Positions 1 to 8,648 of a DNA stretch of 64,000 nt are shown here, piece after piece (the first letter of the stretch is position 1; every line of letters begins with the position of its first letter). Source of the DNA: CAWHHZ01 sp963829355 (lineage in GTDB: Bacteria; Acidobacteriota; Thermoanaerobaculia; Gp7-AA8; JAHWKK01); the NCBI GenBank assembly GCA_963829355.1, contig CAWHHZ010000032.1, positions 1 to 64,000 on the forward strand. Direction: 5' to 3'. The notes beneath the pieces are model-generated. The model was not told the DNA's origin, ran no database searches, and saw nothing but the letters and a program-made list of their open reading frames with translations. Both the position numbers and the translations under genes were made by a program.

Positions 1-21
1 AGTCTTCAGTGAGAGACGGGT

Positions 22-71
22 GTCATCCTGAGCCGCCGGAGCGCAGCGGAGGACGGTCGAAGGATCTCGTG
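22..71 (+). repeat. GTCATCCTGAG-type palindromic repeat, partial copy
   Basis: The segment starts GTCATCCTGAGC, contains GCGCAGCGGAGGA and ends near GAAGGATCTCG. The same words recur at about 18250, 26903, 30643, 30703 and 62929, so it is a member of a dispersed intergenic family. No gene is supported in bases 1-127 apart from this element. Confidence 0.6.
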
Positions 72-127
72 AGGCGTACACTCCCGAAGTTAGCTCGGGC
101 GATGCCGGACGCGATTTTTCGCAGAAT

Positions 128-814
128 CTACGGCTGGAAGCGTGTGCGGGAGATTTCCGAGGGGCTCTCGATTGAAAGTCGGGCGAAGAGGCGGATGAGA
201 TTCTGCTGCTCCTGACTGGCGTGCTCATAGGTGCGTCGGAGGAGAACGATGTCCGCCTCATCCTCTTCGGCCGAAATCGTGAAGCCGGCTTCGGGCTGGG
301 AGGGATCGTCGACGCGCTCCTGCTTCCAGCGGCGCTTTTCATCGAGGTGGCACCTGATGAATGGCTTCGTATTCATCCAGGAGGTGAGGAGGTCTGTCGA
401 GAACGAACCGCTCGATTCCTCGACTCCCTTCATCACCGAAGGATCGGCCCAGGCATCGGCATGCTGCCTCAGCAACGCCCGTTCGACGCGCTTTCGAATG
501 GCGTTGCGGATTCCCTCCGTGGAACCGGCCAGGGCTGTGAACTGAAGGCCGGAGTGATAGATGTGGGTCTTCCTGTTCCCCACGTCGACGAGCTCGAGCC
601 TGCTCCGTCGCAGAATGCAGCAGACGCTGTGCTGTTCCCGCTCGAGCCTGAAGGTGAGCTGATCCACGGTTCCTGGAGCGATCTGCTCGCTGTGCCTGAT
701 ACCCGCACCCGTGCTTCCCACATCCGCAAGAACGACCCTGTGCGAACCGAAGGTGGCGGAGCGCGGCATCCGAAAAGTGATGCGCCCCGAGTGTTGCCTG
801 CGTTCTCCAGTCAT
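128..814 (-). CDS. PilZ-like domain protein
   Basis: A 228-residue protein starting at an ATG preceded by a GGAAAAG-like ribosome site. Residues about 10-120 resemble a PilZ beta-barrel: an early RITFR segment, then VVLADVGSTGAGIRHS (the D-x-S/G-x-x-G-x-x-x type motif) and a later GLQF strand. PilZ domains bind cyclic-di-GMP or act as protein-interaction modules. The canonical RxxxR arginines are not clearly present, so ligand binding is uncertain. The C-terminal 100 residues are charged and mostly helical, with no membrane segment. It diverges from the LRR gene that starts at 931. The domain call is moderate; the cellular role is unknown. Confidence 0.55.
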   Translation of the reverse strand: MTGERRQHSGRITFRMPRSATFGSHRVVLADVGSTGAGIRHSEQIAPGTVDQLTFRLEREQHSVCCILRRSRLELVDVGNRKTHIYHSGLQFTALAGSTEGIRNAIRKRVERALLRQHADAWADPSVMKGVEESSGSFSTDLLTSWMNTKPFIRCHLDEKRRWKQERVDDPSQPEAGFTISAEEDEADIVLLRRTYEHASQEQQNLIRLFARLSIESPSEISRTRFQP

Positions 815-930
815 CTTTTCCGCGTAACTATTCTACAGCGGCGCGCGGTGTACGGACCACCTGGAGAATCAGGATTGACGAATCTGACCGATGTGATGCA
901 CTGTGGTGAGCAATCGAGTCAAAAAAAGGG

Positions 931-1692
931 GTGCCTGTGCGATCTCTGAACGTCGTGATAGCGGTTCTCGTGCTGGCAGGATCGGTTGACGCCGCGGTGC
1001 CAGCTGGCGAGAGGGAGGCGCTGATCTCCCTTCATGAATCGACAGACGGTGAGAATTGGATCGACTCGAGCGGATGGCTCGGCGCGGCGGGTACCGAGTG
1101 CGCCTGGTTCGGCGTCACGTGTGGCGACGCCGGAACCCATGTCGTCGCCATCGATCTCGAGGAGAACAATCTCGCCGGAGCTCTCCCCGCCGAGCTCGGA
1201 AACCTGGACGCACTCGAAGTCCTCGTGCTCTTCGACAACGACCTCGGTGGAACGATACCGTCAACCCTCGGCAGTCTCGAGAATCTGGTGAGGCTCGATC
1301 TGAGCGCAACCCGACTCTCTGGATCGATCCCGGAGGAGCTCGCCGCACTATCCGCACTCGAGAGCCTGATTCTCGGCCAGTCCTACGACATCGGGCCACG
1401 CAACAATCAGTTGACTGGAGGGATCCCGGTATGGCTCACCCAGATGACCGCGCTTCGCAACCTGGAGCTCGGGTTCAATCTGCTGGGCGGAACGATACCT
1501 GCGGAGCTGGATAAGCTCACGGGTCTGGAGACGCTGGACCTCAGCGCAAACGGTCTCTCCGGAACCATTCCGGCCGAGCTGGGAAACCTCGTGAATCTCC
1601 AGAGGCTGACGCTCGGATTCAACTCGTTGGGCGGAACCATCCCGTCCAGTCTCGGAGGGCTCGCGTCCCTCACGGACTCGATCTTCAGGTGA
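931..1692 (+). CDS. Secreted plant-type leucine-rich-repeat protein, N-terminal part (frameshifted)
   Basis: GTG start at 931 behind AAAAAAAGGG. A signal peptide (about residues 1-22) is followed by an LRRNT_2-like cap (REALISLHESTDGENW, with the cysteine pair in CAWFGVTC). Then come plant-type 24-residue repeats of the LGNLxxLxxLxLxxNxLxGxIPxE class. The frame ends at 1692 within a repeat. Adding one C at about 1677 (GGACTCG to GGACCTCG) restores DLDLQVNELTG and joins it seamlessly to the next frame. It is therefore the front of one protein of about 1391 residues ending at 5105. The break is most likely a sequencing deletion, but a real mutation cannot be excluded. Confidence 0.85.
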   Translation: MPVRSLNVVIAVLVLAGSVDAAVPAGEREALISLHESTDGENWIDSSGWLGAAGTECAWFGVTCGDAGTHVVAIDLEENNLAGALPAELGNLDALEVLVLFDNDLGGTIPSTLGSLENLVRLDLSATRLSGSIPEELAALSALESLILGQSYDIGPRNNQLTGGIPVWLTQMTALRNLELGFNLLGGTIPAELDKLTGLETLDLSANGLSGTIPAELGNLVNLQRLTLGFNSLGGTIPSSLGGLASLTDSIFR

Positions 1693-4600
1693 ACGAGTTG
1701 ACTGGTGCCGTCCCTCACCAGCTCGGCAACCTCGAGAACCTCGACTATCTCTATCTGAACGAAAACGATCTGACCGGGACCATCCCGCCGGAGCTCGGCA
1801 GTCTCGAGAACCTCACAGCGCTCTACCTGCACAGCAATCATTTTTCCGGAACGCTTCCGGCAACCTTTGCCAATCTGAGTCAGCTCCGCTCGCTGCAGGT
1901 GTTCGGCAACGAGCTCGATGGGCCGGTTCCTTCGTGGATCGGCAACCTGACGAATCTGACTGACCTGCTGCTCGACGGTAATCGCTTTACCGGAACGATC
2001 CCACCGCAGATCGGCAACCTGACGAATCTCACGGCCTTCGGCGCCGGGGGCAATCTCCTGAGCGGTACGATTCCGGCGGAGATCGGCAACCTCACGCGAA
2101 TGCAGTATCTGTCGCTCGACAGCGCGGGTTTGAGCGGAGAGATCCCGATCTCGATCTGGGAGATGAAGGAACTGGTGAACGTCCGGCTCGACGACAACGA
2201 CCTGACGGGCTCACTTCCACCGGGCATCGGCGATCTGCAGAATCTCACGGTTCTCCTCCTGAGCACCAATCGGATGACGGGTCAGATTCCAGCGGCGATC
2301 GGGGAGCTGCCTTCGCTGCAGATTCTCGGTCTCGACGGAAACCGTTTCAGTGGTCCGATACCGGCCGCGATTTCCGGAGCCTCCGCGCTGTCATTCCTCG
2401 GCGTAGAGAAGAACGCGCTGAGTGGAGAGCTACCGGCATCCCTTCTCGGAATGTCAGAGCTGCAGGCGGTGCGGATGAACTTCAATGCGCTGAAGTCGTC
2501 CAATCCCCAAGTGCTCGCGTTCGTCGATGAACGGACGGAGGATGAGACGTTCGAGTCTACCCAGACCGTTCCTCCGACAGCTGTAGGGGTGAGCGAGGTG
2601 ACCGATCGCAGTGCCGTCGTTTCCTGGACCGTGATTCCATTCGATCAGTACGAGGGCGGGTATGAGATTCGTGCGACGCCCGCCGGGGGAGGTGCCGCGA
2701 TCATCTCGACGACCGGATCGAAACGGGTCGATTCTCACGTCATGCGAGGGCTGGCGCCCGAGACGACCTACTCGGTCACGGTCCGGACGACGACGCATCC
2801 TTTCGGATTTCAACAGAACTTCCTGCGAAGCGAAGCAACCGGCCCCGTATCGTTCACAACGGGCGTGCGCCAGTCCGCTCCTGCTCTCGTCGATCTCGTG
2901 AGCGGCCCGGGAGGCCTGATCCAGATCGGCGGTGCGCCACAGAACGAGGACAGCTACGTCCTCGGAAACTTCGGCGACCTCGCGACCACGATCACTCTGG
3001 AGCAGGTTGGAGATCATTTCGAGCAGGAACCGGAGACGTTCATTCTCGAGCCTGGCGCGACTCAGACGATCACGATCCGTTCTCTTCCGAACCAGACGCC
3101 CGATTCCTACTGGGGCTACTCCGTCGTGACAGGCGCGGGAGTCCCCGACGATTTCCTGATCCCCGTCATCCTGCTCGCAACGGCACCTTCAGCAGGGACG
3201 GCGGTCGGTGAGGCGTTGTCGAGTCGCGTCGATGTGTTCGGGCTGGAGGGGACCGATGGGGTGGGAACCGTGCGGTTCCGTAACCGCGGTCAGGCGACTC
3301 TGCAGGGCGTCCTGGTCTCCGATAGCCCCTGGATCAGGACCGCGCCGGAGCCGATCTCGATTCCTCCGGGAGAAGTGCGCAGTGTGAGCTTCGACGTGCT
3401 GCGGCATCGGCGGCCACTTCAGCGCGGTGCGGTGACGGGAGGAATCCGTCTCGTCTACGTCGCCGCGGCCGACCCGGGCAAGACTGCGCCGGCTCCAGGT
3501 GTCGAATCGACATCGGTGTCGACGACGCTCGTGACCGTGATCGATACCGTGGTTCCGGAAGCGCGTGCCGCCGAAATTCCGGACCTCGGGGCGGGCGAGG
3601 TGCGGCGTCTGATTCCGGGCGCCTCCCATCTGGTTCGGCCGTTCGGAACCTTCGTGACCGACCTCGCTGTGGCGAATGCCTACGGTGGATCAGCCGTCGG
3701 CGATCTGGAGATTTTCTTCGATCGCACAGGGAGTGGTGACTCATCCGCAGCGTCGGCCGGAACGATCTCGCCGTCGACCTCGCTCGTTCTCGCCAACATC
3801 GTCGAGAGTGTGTACGGTGACGATGACCGGAGCGGCACGATCCACGTTCGGGCCAGCCTGCAGGAGAACCTCGAGGTGGCGGCAAGCCTGGCGAATGTGA
3901 GCGGACCAATCGGTGAGATGCGCGGCACTCTTCCGGTGTTCCGGACCGACCGCGTCATCAGCCCCGGGCAGAGCTCGTACCTGATGGGCGTCCGGGTCGG
4001 AACCGATCTCGAGACCACCCTCTATGTCCAGGAGGCCCTCGGGCTCGAGGCGTCCGTCACCGTTGAATATCAGCGCCCGAGCGGAGAGACGATTGGATCG
4101 ACGGAGCTCGCTCTGGGACGGTTCGAGCTGCGCCAGTTGACGGGCGTCATGCCGGCGGGGACTGAGCTCGTGCGCATCGTCAACCACGAGATCTCGACCG
4201 GCGGTGTGGTGAGCTACGCGCTCATCATCGACCGGAAGAGTGGGGGAGTCGAGACGATCGTGGACTGGACCAGCATGCTCGGCTATCCCCCAGGCACGAC
4301 GGTCCGGATTCCGATCGTGCTTTCTGAAGGAGAGCTCGAGGTGAGTCAAGCGCGGACGATCACGGGGCGGGATGTAAGTTTGCGCAGGCGTCCCGTCCAC
4401 CGTCCGGATGTGCCGATTGGGCCCGCCGTCCGTACGAGCGCCCACCTGATGAATCCTGGAGCGCAACGCTCTGTCATGTCCGTGACGTTCTACGAATCGT
4501 CCGGACAGATCTACCGGCAGCACTGGTCGGTCGATCCCGGAGCGATGCTTACCGTGAATGATCTGGTGCATGAGCTGAAAGGGTCGGGGAGCGCGACGTC

Positions 4601-5105
4601 CGGATACGTGGTCGTCGAGATGATCAGTGGAGAGTCGATCATTGCGGCGGCCCTGATTCGCGACACTGGCGAAGATCAGCTCGTCTCCCAGATTCCAGTC
4701 TTCCCGGACTCTCGCGGACTCCGCCTCGGACAGTCTGTCATATACAGCGGACTCGAAGATTCCACCGCTCAGGCTGTTCTTGACCGCCGCCCCGCATCTT
4801 TCAGAACCGCGTTCGGAATCGCTGAAACGGCGGGAAGTCCTGTCACTGTCCGGGCGACGGTAGGATTCGCCGGAAAGAGCCCCCTGGTGAGCTCGACGAT
4901 CTCGAAGGACTTCGTCCTCGGGGCCCGGCAGACTGTCGTGATCAGGGATCTGCTTCGGGGAGTCCTGGGTGAGCAGCGGGATGCGAGGCTCGGCGACATG
5001 AAGAATGTCCAGCTCACGTTGAAGGTGACCGATGGAGAAGGCGCGGTAACCACGTTTGTTCAGGAGACGGAAAACAGCTCTGGCGACTCTCGTTTCACGT
5101 TCTGA
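1689..5105 (+). CDS. Secreted LRR/Fn3 protein, C-terminal part (continuation of 931)
   Basis: Continuation of the gene at 931 in another frame; the GTG at 1689 is probably an internal valine codon. Residues 1 to about 270 continue the LRR array with consensus N-L-x-G-x-I-P. About 290-395 form a fibronectin type III-like domain (VGVSEVTDRSAVVSW ... LAPETTYSVTVRT). The remaining 740 residues are beta-rich, with no motif I can name and no obvious sorting signal. LRR plus Fn3 in a secreted protein suggests ligand or surface binding. The whole length keeps the codon bias of neighbouring genes, so the reading frame is real. Biological role unknown. Confidence 0.85.
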   Translation: MNELTGAVPHQLGNLENLDYLYLNENDLTGTIPPELGSLENLTALYLHSNHFSGTLPATFANLSQLRSLQVFGNELDGPVPSWIGNLTNLTDLLLDGNRFTGTIPPQIGNLTNLTAFGAGGNLLSGTIPAEIGNLTRMQYLSLDSAGLSGEIPISIWEMKELVNVRLDDNDLTGSLPPGIGDLQNLTVLLLSTNRMTGQIPAAIGELPSLQILGLDGNRFSGPIPAAISGASALSFLGVEKNALSGELPASLLGMSELQAVRMNFNALKSSNPQVLAFVDERTEDETFESTQTVPPTAVGVSEVTDRSAVVSWTVIPFDQYEGGYEIRATPAGGGAAIISTTGSKRVDSHVMRGLAPETTYSVTVRTTTHPFGFQQNFLRSEATGPVSFTTGVRQSAPALVDLVSGPGGLIQIGGAPQNEDSYVLGNFGDLATTITLEQVGDHFEQEPETFILEPGATQTITIRSLPNQTPDSYWGYSVVTGAGVPDDFLIPVILLATAPSAGTAVGEALSSRVDVFGLEGTDGVGTVRFRNRGQATLQGVLVSDSPWIRTAPEPISIPPGEVRSVSFDVLRHRRPLQRGAVTGGIRLVYVAAADPGKTAPAPGVESTSVSTTLVTVIDTVVPEARAAEIPDLGAGEVRRLIPGASHLVRPFGTFVTDLAVANAYGGSAVGDLEIFFDRTGSGDSSAASAGTISPSTSLVLANIVESVYGDDDRSGTIHVRASLQENLEVAASLANVSGPIGEMRGTLPVFRTDRVISPGQSSYLMGVRVGTDLETTLYVQEALGLEASVTVEYQRPSGETIGSTELALGRFELRQLTGVMPAGTELVRIVNHEISTGGVVSYALIIDRKSGGVETIVDWTSMLGYPPGTTVRIPIVLSEGELEVSQARTITGRDVSLRRRPVHRPDVPIGPAVRTSAHLMNPGAQRSVMSVTFYESSGQIYRQHWSVDPGAMLTVNDLVHELKGSGSATSGYVVVEMISGESIIAAALIRDTGEDQLVSQIPVFPDSRGLRLGQSVIYSGLEDSTAQAVLDRRPASFRTAFGIAETAGSPVTVRATVGFAGKSPLVSSTISKDFVLGARQTVVIRDLLRGVLGEQRDARLGDMKNVQLTLKVTDGEGAVTTFVQETENSSGDSRFTF

Positions 5106-5148
5106 TGTCGAAAGCAGAGCGGGACTTCCACACTGCTCAGATACACGG

Positions 5149-5253
5149 CTGTCATTCCGAAGCGAAGCGAGGAACCGGGGCGGGGGACCGATCAAGTCGC
5201 TTCCCCGACAGAATCTTCGGTTGCGATGAGGCCGCTCCTGTCGGAAGGACAGG
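5149..5253. repeat. GTCATTCC-type palindromic element, copy A
   Basis: The left end CTGTCATTCCGAAGCGAAG and the right end TGAGGCCGCTCCTGTCGGA are imperfect inverted copies around a variable core. Three better-preserved relatives lie at 36035, 38292 and 51317. Between the convergent LRR (ends 5105) and PHP (ends 5363) genes it may fold as a terminator-like hairpin. The rest of 5106-5362 shows nothing else I can name. Confidence 0.7.
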
Positions 5254-5362
5254 GCGATAGACGTTTCGCTTCATTGTTTACGGCGTCAGAAGCTGGTGAA
5301 AAGGAGCCCGATCCTGAGGTACGTCGTCAGATTTCACTGATCGAGTGATCTTCACGATTCGA

Positions 5363-6361
5363 TCAGGATCCGGTTGAGCTCACGATCACCGGCTGGGTCC
5401 AGGCGCGGAGACCGTTCGAGTCCACCACCCTCGCGCGGACGTAGCCCTCGTCACCTCGAAAGGTGTAGACGGCCGGGTTGCTGATTGCCCGCTCCAGCAC
5501 CTTGCCGCCCTTGCCGATGAAGGACACGGTGAATCTCGTCGAGCCGGCTTCCGGCAATGTGATCGTGACCGCATCCCCGGTCACTTCGTAGTCCTTCAAT
5601 GTGACGCCGGTCGACGCGTAGAAGTCGCCCCGCTCCATCGCACCCACGATTGCGTCGGCACTGAGCTCCGGGGCGCGTACGACGATCCATCCCTGACCCG
5701 GCTTCGAGGCCGACGGATCATCCGGGCGCTTGAAATGATGGGCGTCGTCGACTGCGATTCCGTAGACGAGAACACCTGAGGAAAGAACCGCATCCCACAT
5801 CTCTTCGAGACCGGGGTAACCGCCGCCTCCTACGTTGTTGACCTTCGGATGACCATTGAAAATCTCGATCAGCCGGGTGTTCTTCAGTCGCGCGAGGTCT
5901 TCTGCCGAGATCGCCCACTCGTAATTGGGATGATTCACGTGCGGGACGCCACCGGCCTGACGGATTGCGTCGACGTCTCTCTGGAGAACGTCGAGGACGC
6001 TTTCTCCTCCCTGGGGCTCGATCTCCTCTCCGAGGTCCAGCCCGTTGACGTGGATCGGTTTTCCCTTGAAGGCATCGCTGACTTCCTCGCCGCGGATCAC
6101 GAGGAACTTGCCGTCCGCTCCGTGGAGATCATTGAGGCCGGCGACGCTCGTCAGGAAGTTGTGGTCGGAGAGTACCAGGAAGTTGTAGTCGTGCTCCCGG
6201 TACCACGTGACGACTTCGTCGGGCGTGCTGTCGCCATCGCTGTTGAGCGTGTGCGTGTGCGTATTGCCCTTGTACCACTCCCGGTTTTCGCCCGAACTAT
6301 CCTGCGCCATTGCCGAAACTGTCATGAACAGCGCGAGCGTAGTAAAGATGAGGTTCTTCAT
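5363..6361 (-). CDS. Secreted PHP-domain metallohydrolase (CehA/McbA-type)
   Basis: Start chosen at the ATG at 6361, preceded by AAGGAG about 10 nt away; it opens an obvious signal peptide (MKNLIFTTLALFMTVSAMAQ). The mature N-terminus has the PHP metal-binding signature NTHTHTLNSDG, and further on LSDHN, HVNHPNYEW and DDAHHF, so the metal ligands are present. The C-terminal part (about residues 270-330) is beta-rich, as in CehA/McbA proteins. These are metal-dependent phosphoesterases or related hydrolases acting outside the cytoplasm. The substrate is not predictable. It lies downstream of the kinase at 8590 on the same strand. Confidence 0.85.
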   Translation of the reverse strand: MKNLIFTTLALFMTVSAMAQDSSGENREWYKGNTHTHTLNSDGDSTPDEVVTWYREHDYNFLVLSDHNFLTSVAGLNDLHGADGKFLVIRGEEVSDAFKGKPIHVNGLDLGEEIEPQGGESVLDVLQRDVDAIRQAGGVPHVNHPNYEWAISAEDLARLKNTRLIEIFNGHPKVNNVGGGGYPGLEEMWDAVLSSGVLVYGIAVDDAHHFKRPDDPSASKPGQGWIVVRAPELSADAIVGAMERGDFYASTGVTLKDYEVTGDAVTITLPEAGSTRFTVSFIGKGGKVLERAISNPAVYTFRGDEGYVRARVVDSNGLRAWTQPVIVSSTGS

Positions 6362-6451
6362 CAGAGACGTTCTCCTTGCCTGACACAGGCGAGGCTCATC
6401 GATCGAGCGCATCGTCCGTCGGGCTTTACTCAGTCCCCGATCGATGGGCGC

Positions 6452-8590
6452 CTACGAAAGGCTCTCGAGCAGCTGCTTGAATCGTGGTTCATCACGAATC
6501 GGATCGAGATCGGAATCGTTCACGATCCATTCCCTCGAGACGAAGCCCATGCTCGTCGCCTTCTCCAGGCACTGCAGCGCTTCGTCGACCTTTCGCAGTC
6601 CCGCGTATGTGCATGCCGCGTTGTACTGGATCACCGGTTCGTCGAAGTCGATTGCGAGAGCGCGGCTGATCCACTCAGCCGATTTGTCCGGCTCACCGAG
6701 ATCGGCAAGTGCCGCCGCGCCGAGTGTCCAGGCTCGGGTTTCGTCCGGATGGGTCGCGAGACGACGCTTCGCAGCCTCGACGGTTTCGAGCGTAGCCAGT
6801 CGGACCTTCGCAGTCTCACCGAGGGCGCGATAACACGATGCAAGGAAATACCAGGAATCGTAGGCCTCCGGTGAGATGTCCCGTGCCTTCGCGAAATGAC
6901 GCGCCGCATCCTCGTACCGCCCCTGAGCGTAGTACACCCTCGCTGCGATGTAATGGGCCTCGAAGAGCGACGGATTCAGCTCGATTGCCTTCTGAAGCTC
7001 CCGTTCCGCCTCCTCGTAGTCCTTGGTCAGCGAGAGTGCAAATCCTCGTGACACACGAGCCTCGGCGAGATCGGGATCGAGCTCCAGCGCCCTCTGGCTG
7101 GCGCGCTTTGCTTCCTCGACCGCTTCCTCGCCCGCTCCGAAATAGAGGCGGAGATACGAGCTGCAGTCCGCGAGGCCAGCGTGCGCACGCGCATACTCCG
7201 GGTCGATCTCGATTGCTCGTGAAAACATCTGACGGGCGAGCTCGAGAGGCTTCCGGCGCAACTGATGAAACAGCTGCCGTCCCTGGAGGTAATAGTCGTA
7301 AGCCTCGACGTCCTTCGGCTTTGCCTTCTCGATCGGCGATTTTCCTTCCGATCCGAGAGCGACTTCGAGTGCCTGTGCAATGCTCTGTGCGATCTCGTCC
7401 TGAATCGCGAAGATGTCCTTCATGTCGCGATCGTATTGTTCGGTCCAGAGCCGATAACCGTCTGATACGTTGACGAGGCGGGCAGTCACGCGAACGCGAT
7501 CCCCCGCTTTCCGGACACTTCCTTCGAGCACGGTTCCAACGTTCAGCTTCTCACCGATGTCGCGAACGTCCATCGCCGTTCCCTTGAACTGGAATGCCGA
7601 TGTTCGTGAGGCGACGTGGAGCTCGCGGATCTGGCTCAAAGCGCTCAGGAGCTCCTCCGCAATCCCGTCACAGAAATACTCCTGGTCCTTCTGGGGACTC
7701 ATGTCGACGAACGGCAGGACGGCGACGGAGCTTCGTTTCGGTTCGGCGGCCCGTTGAACGGTCACTTCACCGGATCCCACCGCGGAGGTCATCGCCTGGA
7801 GATCCGCAATCAGATCACCCATCTTCTCGTAGCGACGTTTCGGGTCCTTGGCGAGCGCCTTCTGGAGCACGCTGTCGATTCGTGAGGGGAGCCCGGACCT
7901 GAGCGACGTGGCGCGGTACGGCTCCTCGCTCAGGATCGAGTGAATCATCGATTCGGTGCGTTCTCCCTTGAATGGAAGCCGGCCGGTGAGCATCTCGAAC
8001 AGCACCACACCGAGAGCCCAGATGTCGGTTCTGTGATCGACGTTGTCGCTTCGGATCTGCTCGGGGGACATGTAGCCTGGTGTGCCGAGCGTCGAATCTG
8101 GTCGCGTGAGGCCGGAGTGGCGGACGAGTTTCGCGAGTCCGAAATCGAGAATCTTGACCGTATCCTTCTCGGTCACCATGATGTTGCCCGGCTTGATGTC
8201 TCGGTGGATGATCAACTCCTCGTGTGCCGCCGCGAGCCCGCGCGCGATCTGCATGGCGATGGTCAGAGCTTTGTCGGCCGGGAGAGGCCCTCTCTGTATG
8301 AGGGTGTTGAGAGTTTCCCCCGGATAGAACGCCATCGCGATGAACATCTCTCCATCGCCGGTCTCGTCGATCTCGAAGATGGTGCAGATGTTCGGATGGT
8401 CGAGCGACGACGCGGCCCGCGCCTCCTGCATGAAGCGCAGACGGATCGACTCGTCATCTCCGAGGGCGTCAGAGAGGAACTTCAGCGCGACCGGACGACC
8501 GAGTCGCCGGTCGGTCGCGCGATACACGACTCCCATTCCTCCGACGCCGAGTTTTTCTCCGAGGTCATAGTGCGAGATCTGTTTTGGCAT
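6452..8590 (-). CDS. Ser/Thr protein kinase with TolB-like domain and TPR repeats (no membrane segment)
   Basis: Residues 1-270 form a Hanks-type kinase: glycine loop GVGGMGVVY, catalytic Lys 37, HRD 129-131, DFG 149-151, and SPEQ in the activation segment. About 285-420 is the TolB-like domain common in such fusions (SVAVLPFVDMSP ... GTVLEGSVRK). The rest is TPR helices for protein-protein contact. No transmembrane helix is visible, so it is probably cytoplasmic, unlike its three relatives here. I chose the ATG at 8590; there is no Shine-Dalgarno, but TATAGT lies 14 nt upstream, which suggests a leaderless mRNA. An in-frame TTG at 8599 is the alternative start. Confidence 0.9.
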   Translation of the reverse strand: MPKQISHYDLGEKLGVGGMGVVYRATDRRLGRPVALKFLSDALGDDESIRLRFMQEARAASSLDHPNICTIFEIDETGDGEMFIAMAFYPGETLNTLIQRGPLPADKALTIAMQIARGLAAAHEELIIHRDIKPGNIMVTEKDTVKILDFGLAKLVRHSGLTRPDSTLGTPGYMSPEQIRSDNVDHRTDIWALGVVLFEMLTGRLPFKGERTESMIHSILSEEPYRATSLRSGLPSRIDSVLQKALAKDPKRRYEKMGDLIADLQAMTSAVGSGEVTVQRAAEPKRSSVAVLPFVDMSPQKDQEYFCDGIAEELLSALSQIRELHVASRTSAFQFKGTAMDVRDIGEKLNVGTVLEGSVRKAGDRVRVTARLVNVSDGYRLWTEQYDRDMKDIFAIQDEIAQSIAQALEVALGSEGKSPIEKAKPKDVEAYDYYLQGRQLFHQLRRKPLELARQMFSRAIEIDPEYARAHAGLADCSSYLRLYFGAGEEAVEEAKRASQRALELDPDLAEARVSRGFALSLTKDYEEAERELQKAIELNPSLFEAHYIAARVYYAQGRYEDAARHFAKARDISPEAYDSWYFLASCYRALGETAKVRLATLETVEAAKRRLATHPDETRAWTLGAAALADLGEPDKSAEWISRALAIDFDEPVIQYNAACTYAGLRKVDEALQCLEKATSMGFVSREWIVNDSDLDPIRDEPRFKQLLESLS

Positions 8591-8604
8591 TTGGCTCAAG
8601 CGAG

Positions 8605-8610
8605 ACTATA
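8605..8610 (-). promoter_or_regulatory. Candidate -10 box for a leaderless kinase transcript
   Basis: On the minus strand TATAGT lies 14 nt before the kinase ATG at 8590, with TTGCGC 17 nt further upstream and no ribosome-binding site between. The spacing fits transcription starting at or next to the start codon. Confidence 0.5.
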
Positions 8611-8648
8611 TGGCGGTAATTACAGCCGCGCAATGACGATCCTCTCAA

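Noticed and set aside
1674..1692. Programmed ribosomal frameshift in the LRR gene
   Set aside because: No slippery heptamer or downstream pseudoknot is apparent, and similar single-base breaks occur in a dozen unrelated genes.
3741..5195. Long open frame (484 codons) on the minus strand opposite the LRR gene
   Set aside because: It is the codon-phase shadow of a GC-rich gene: Arg/Asp/His-rich, no ribosome site, no domain, while the plus strand is clearly coding.
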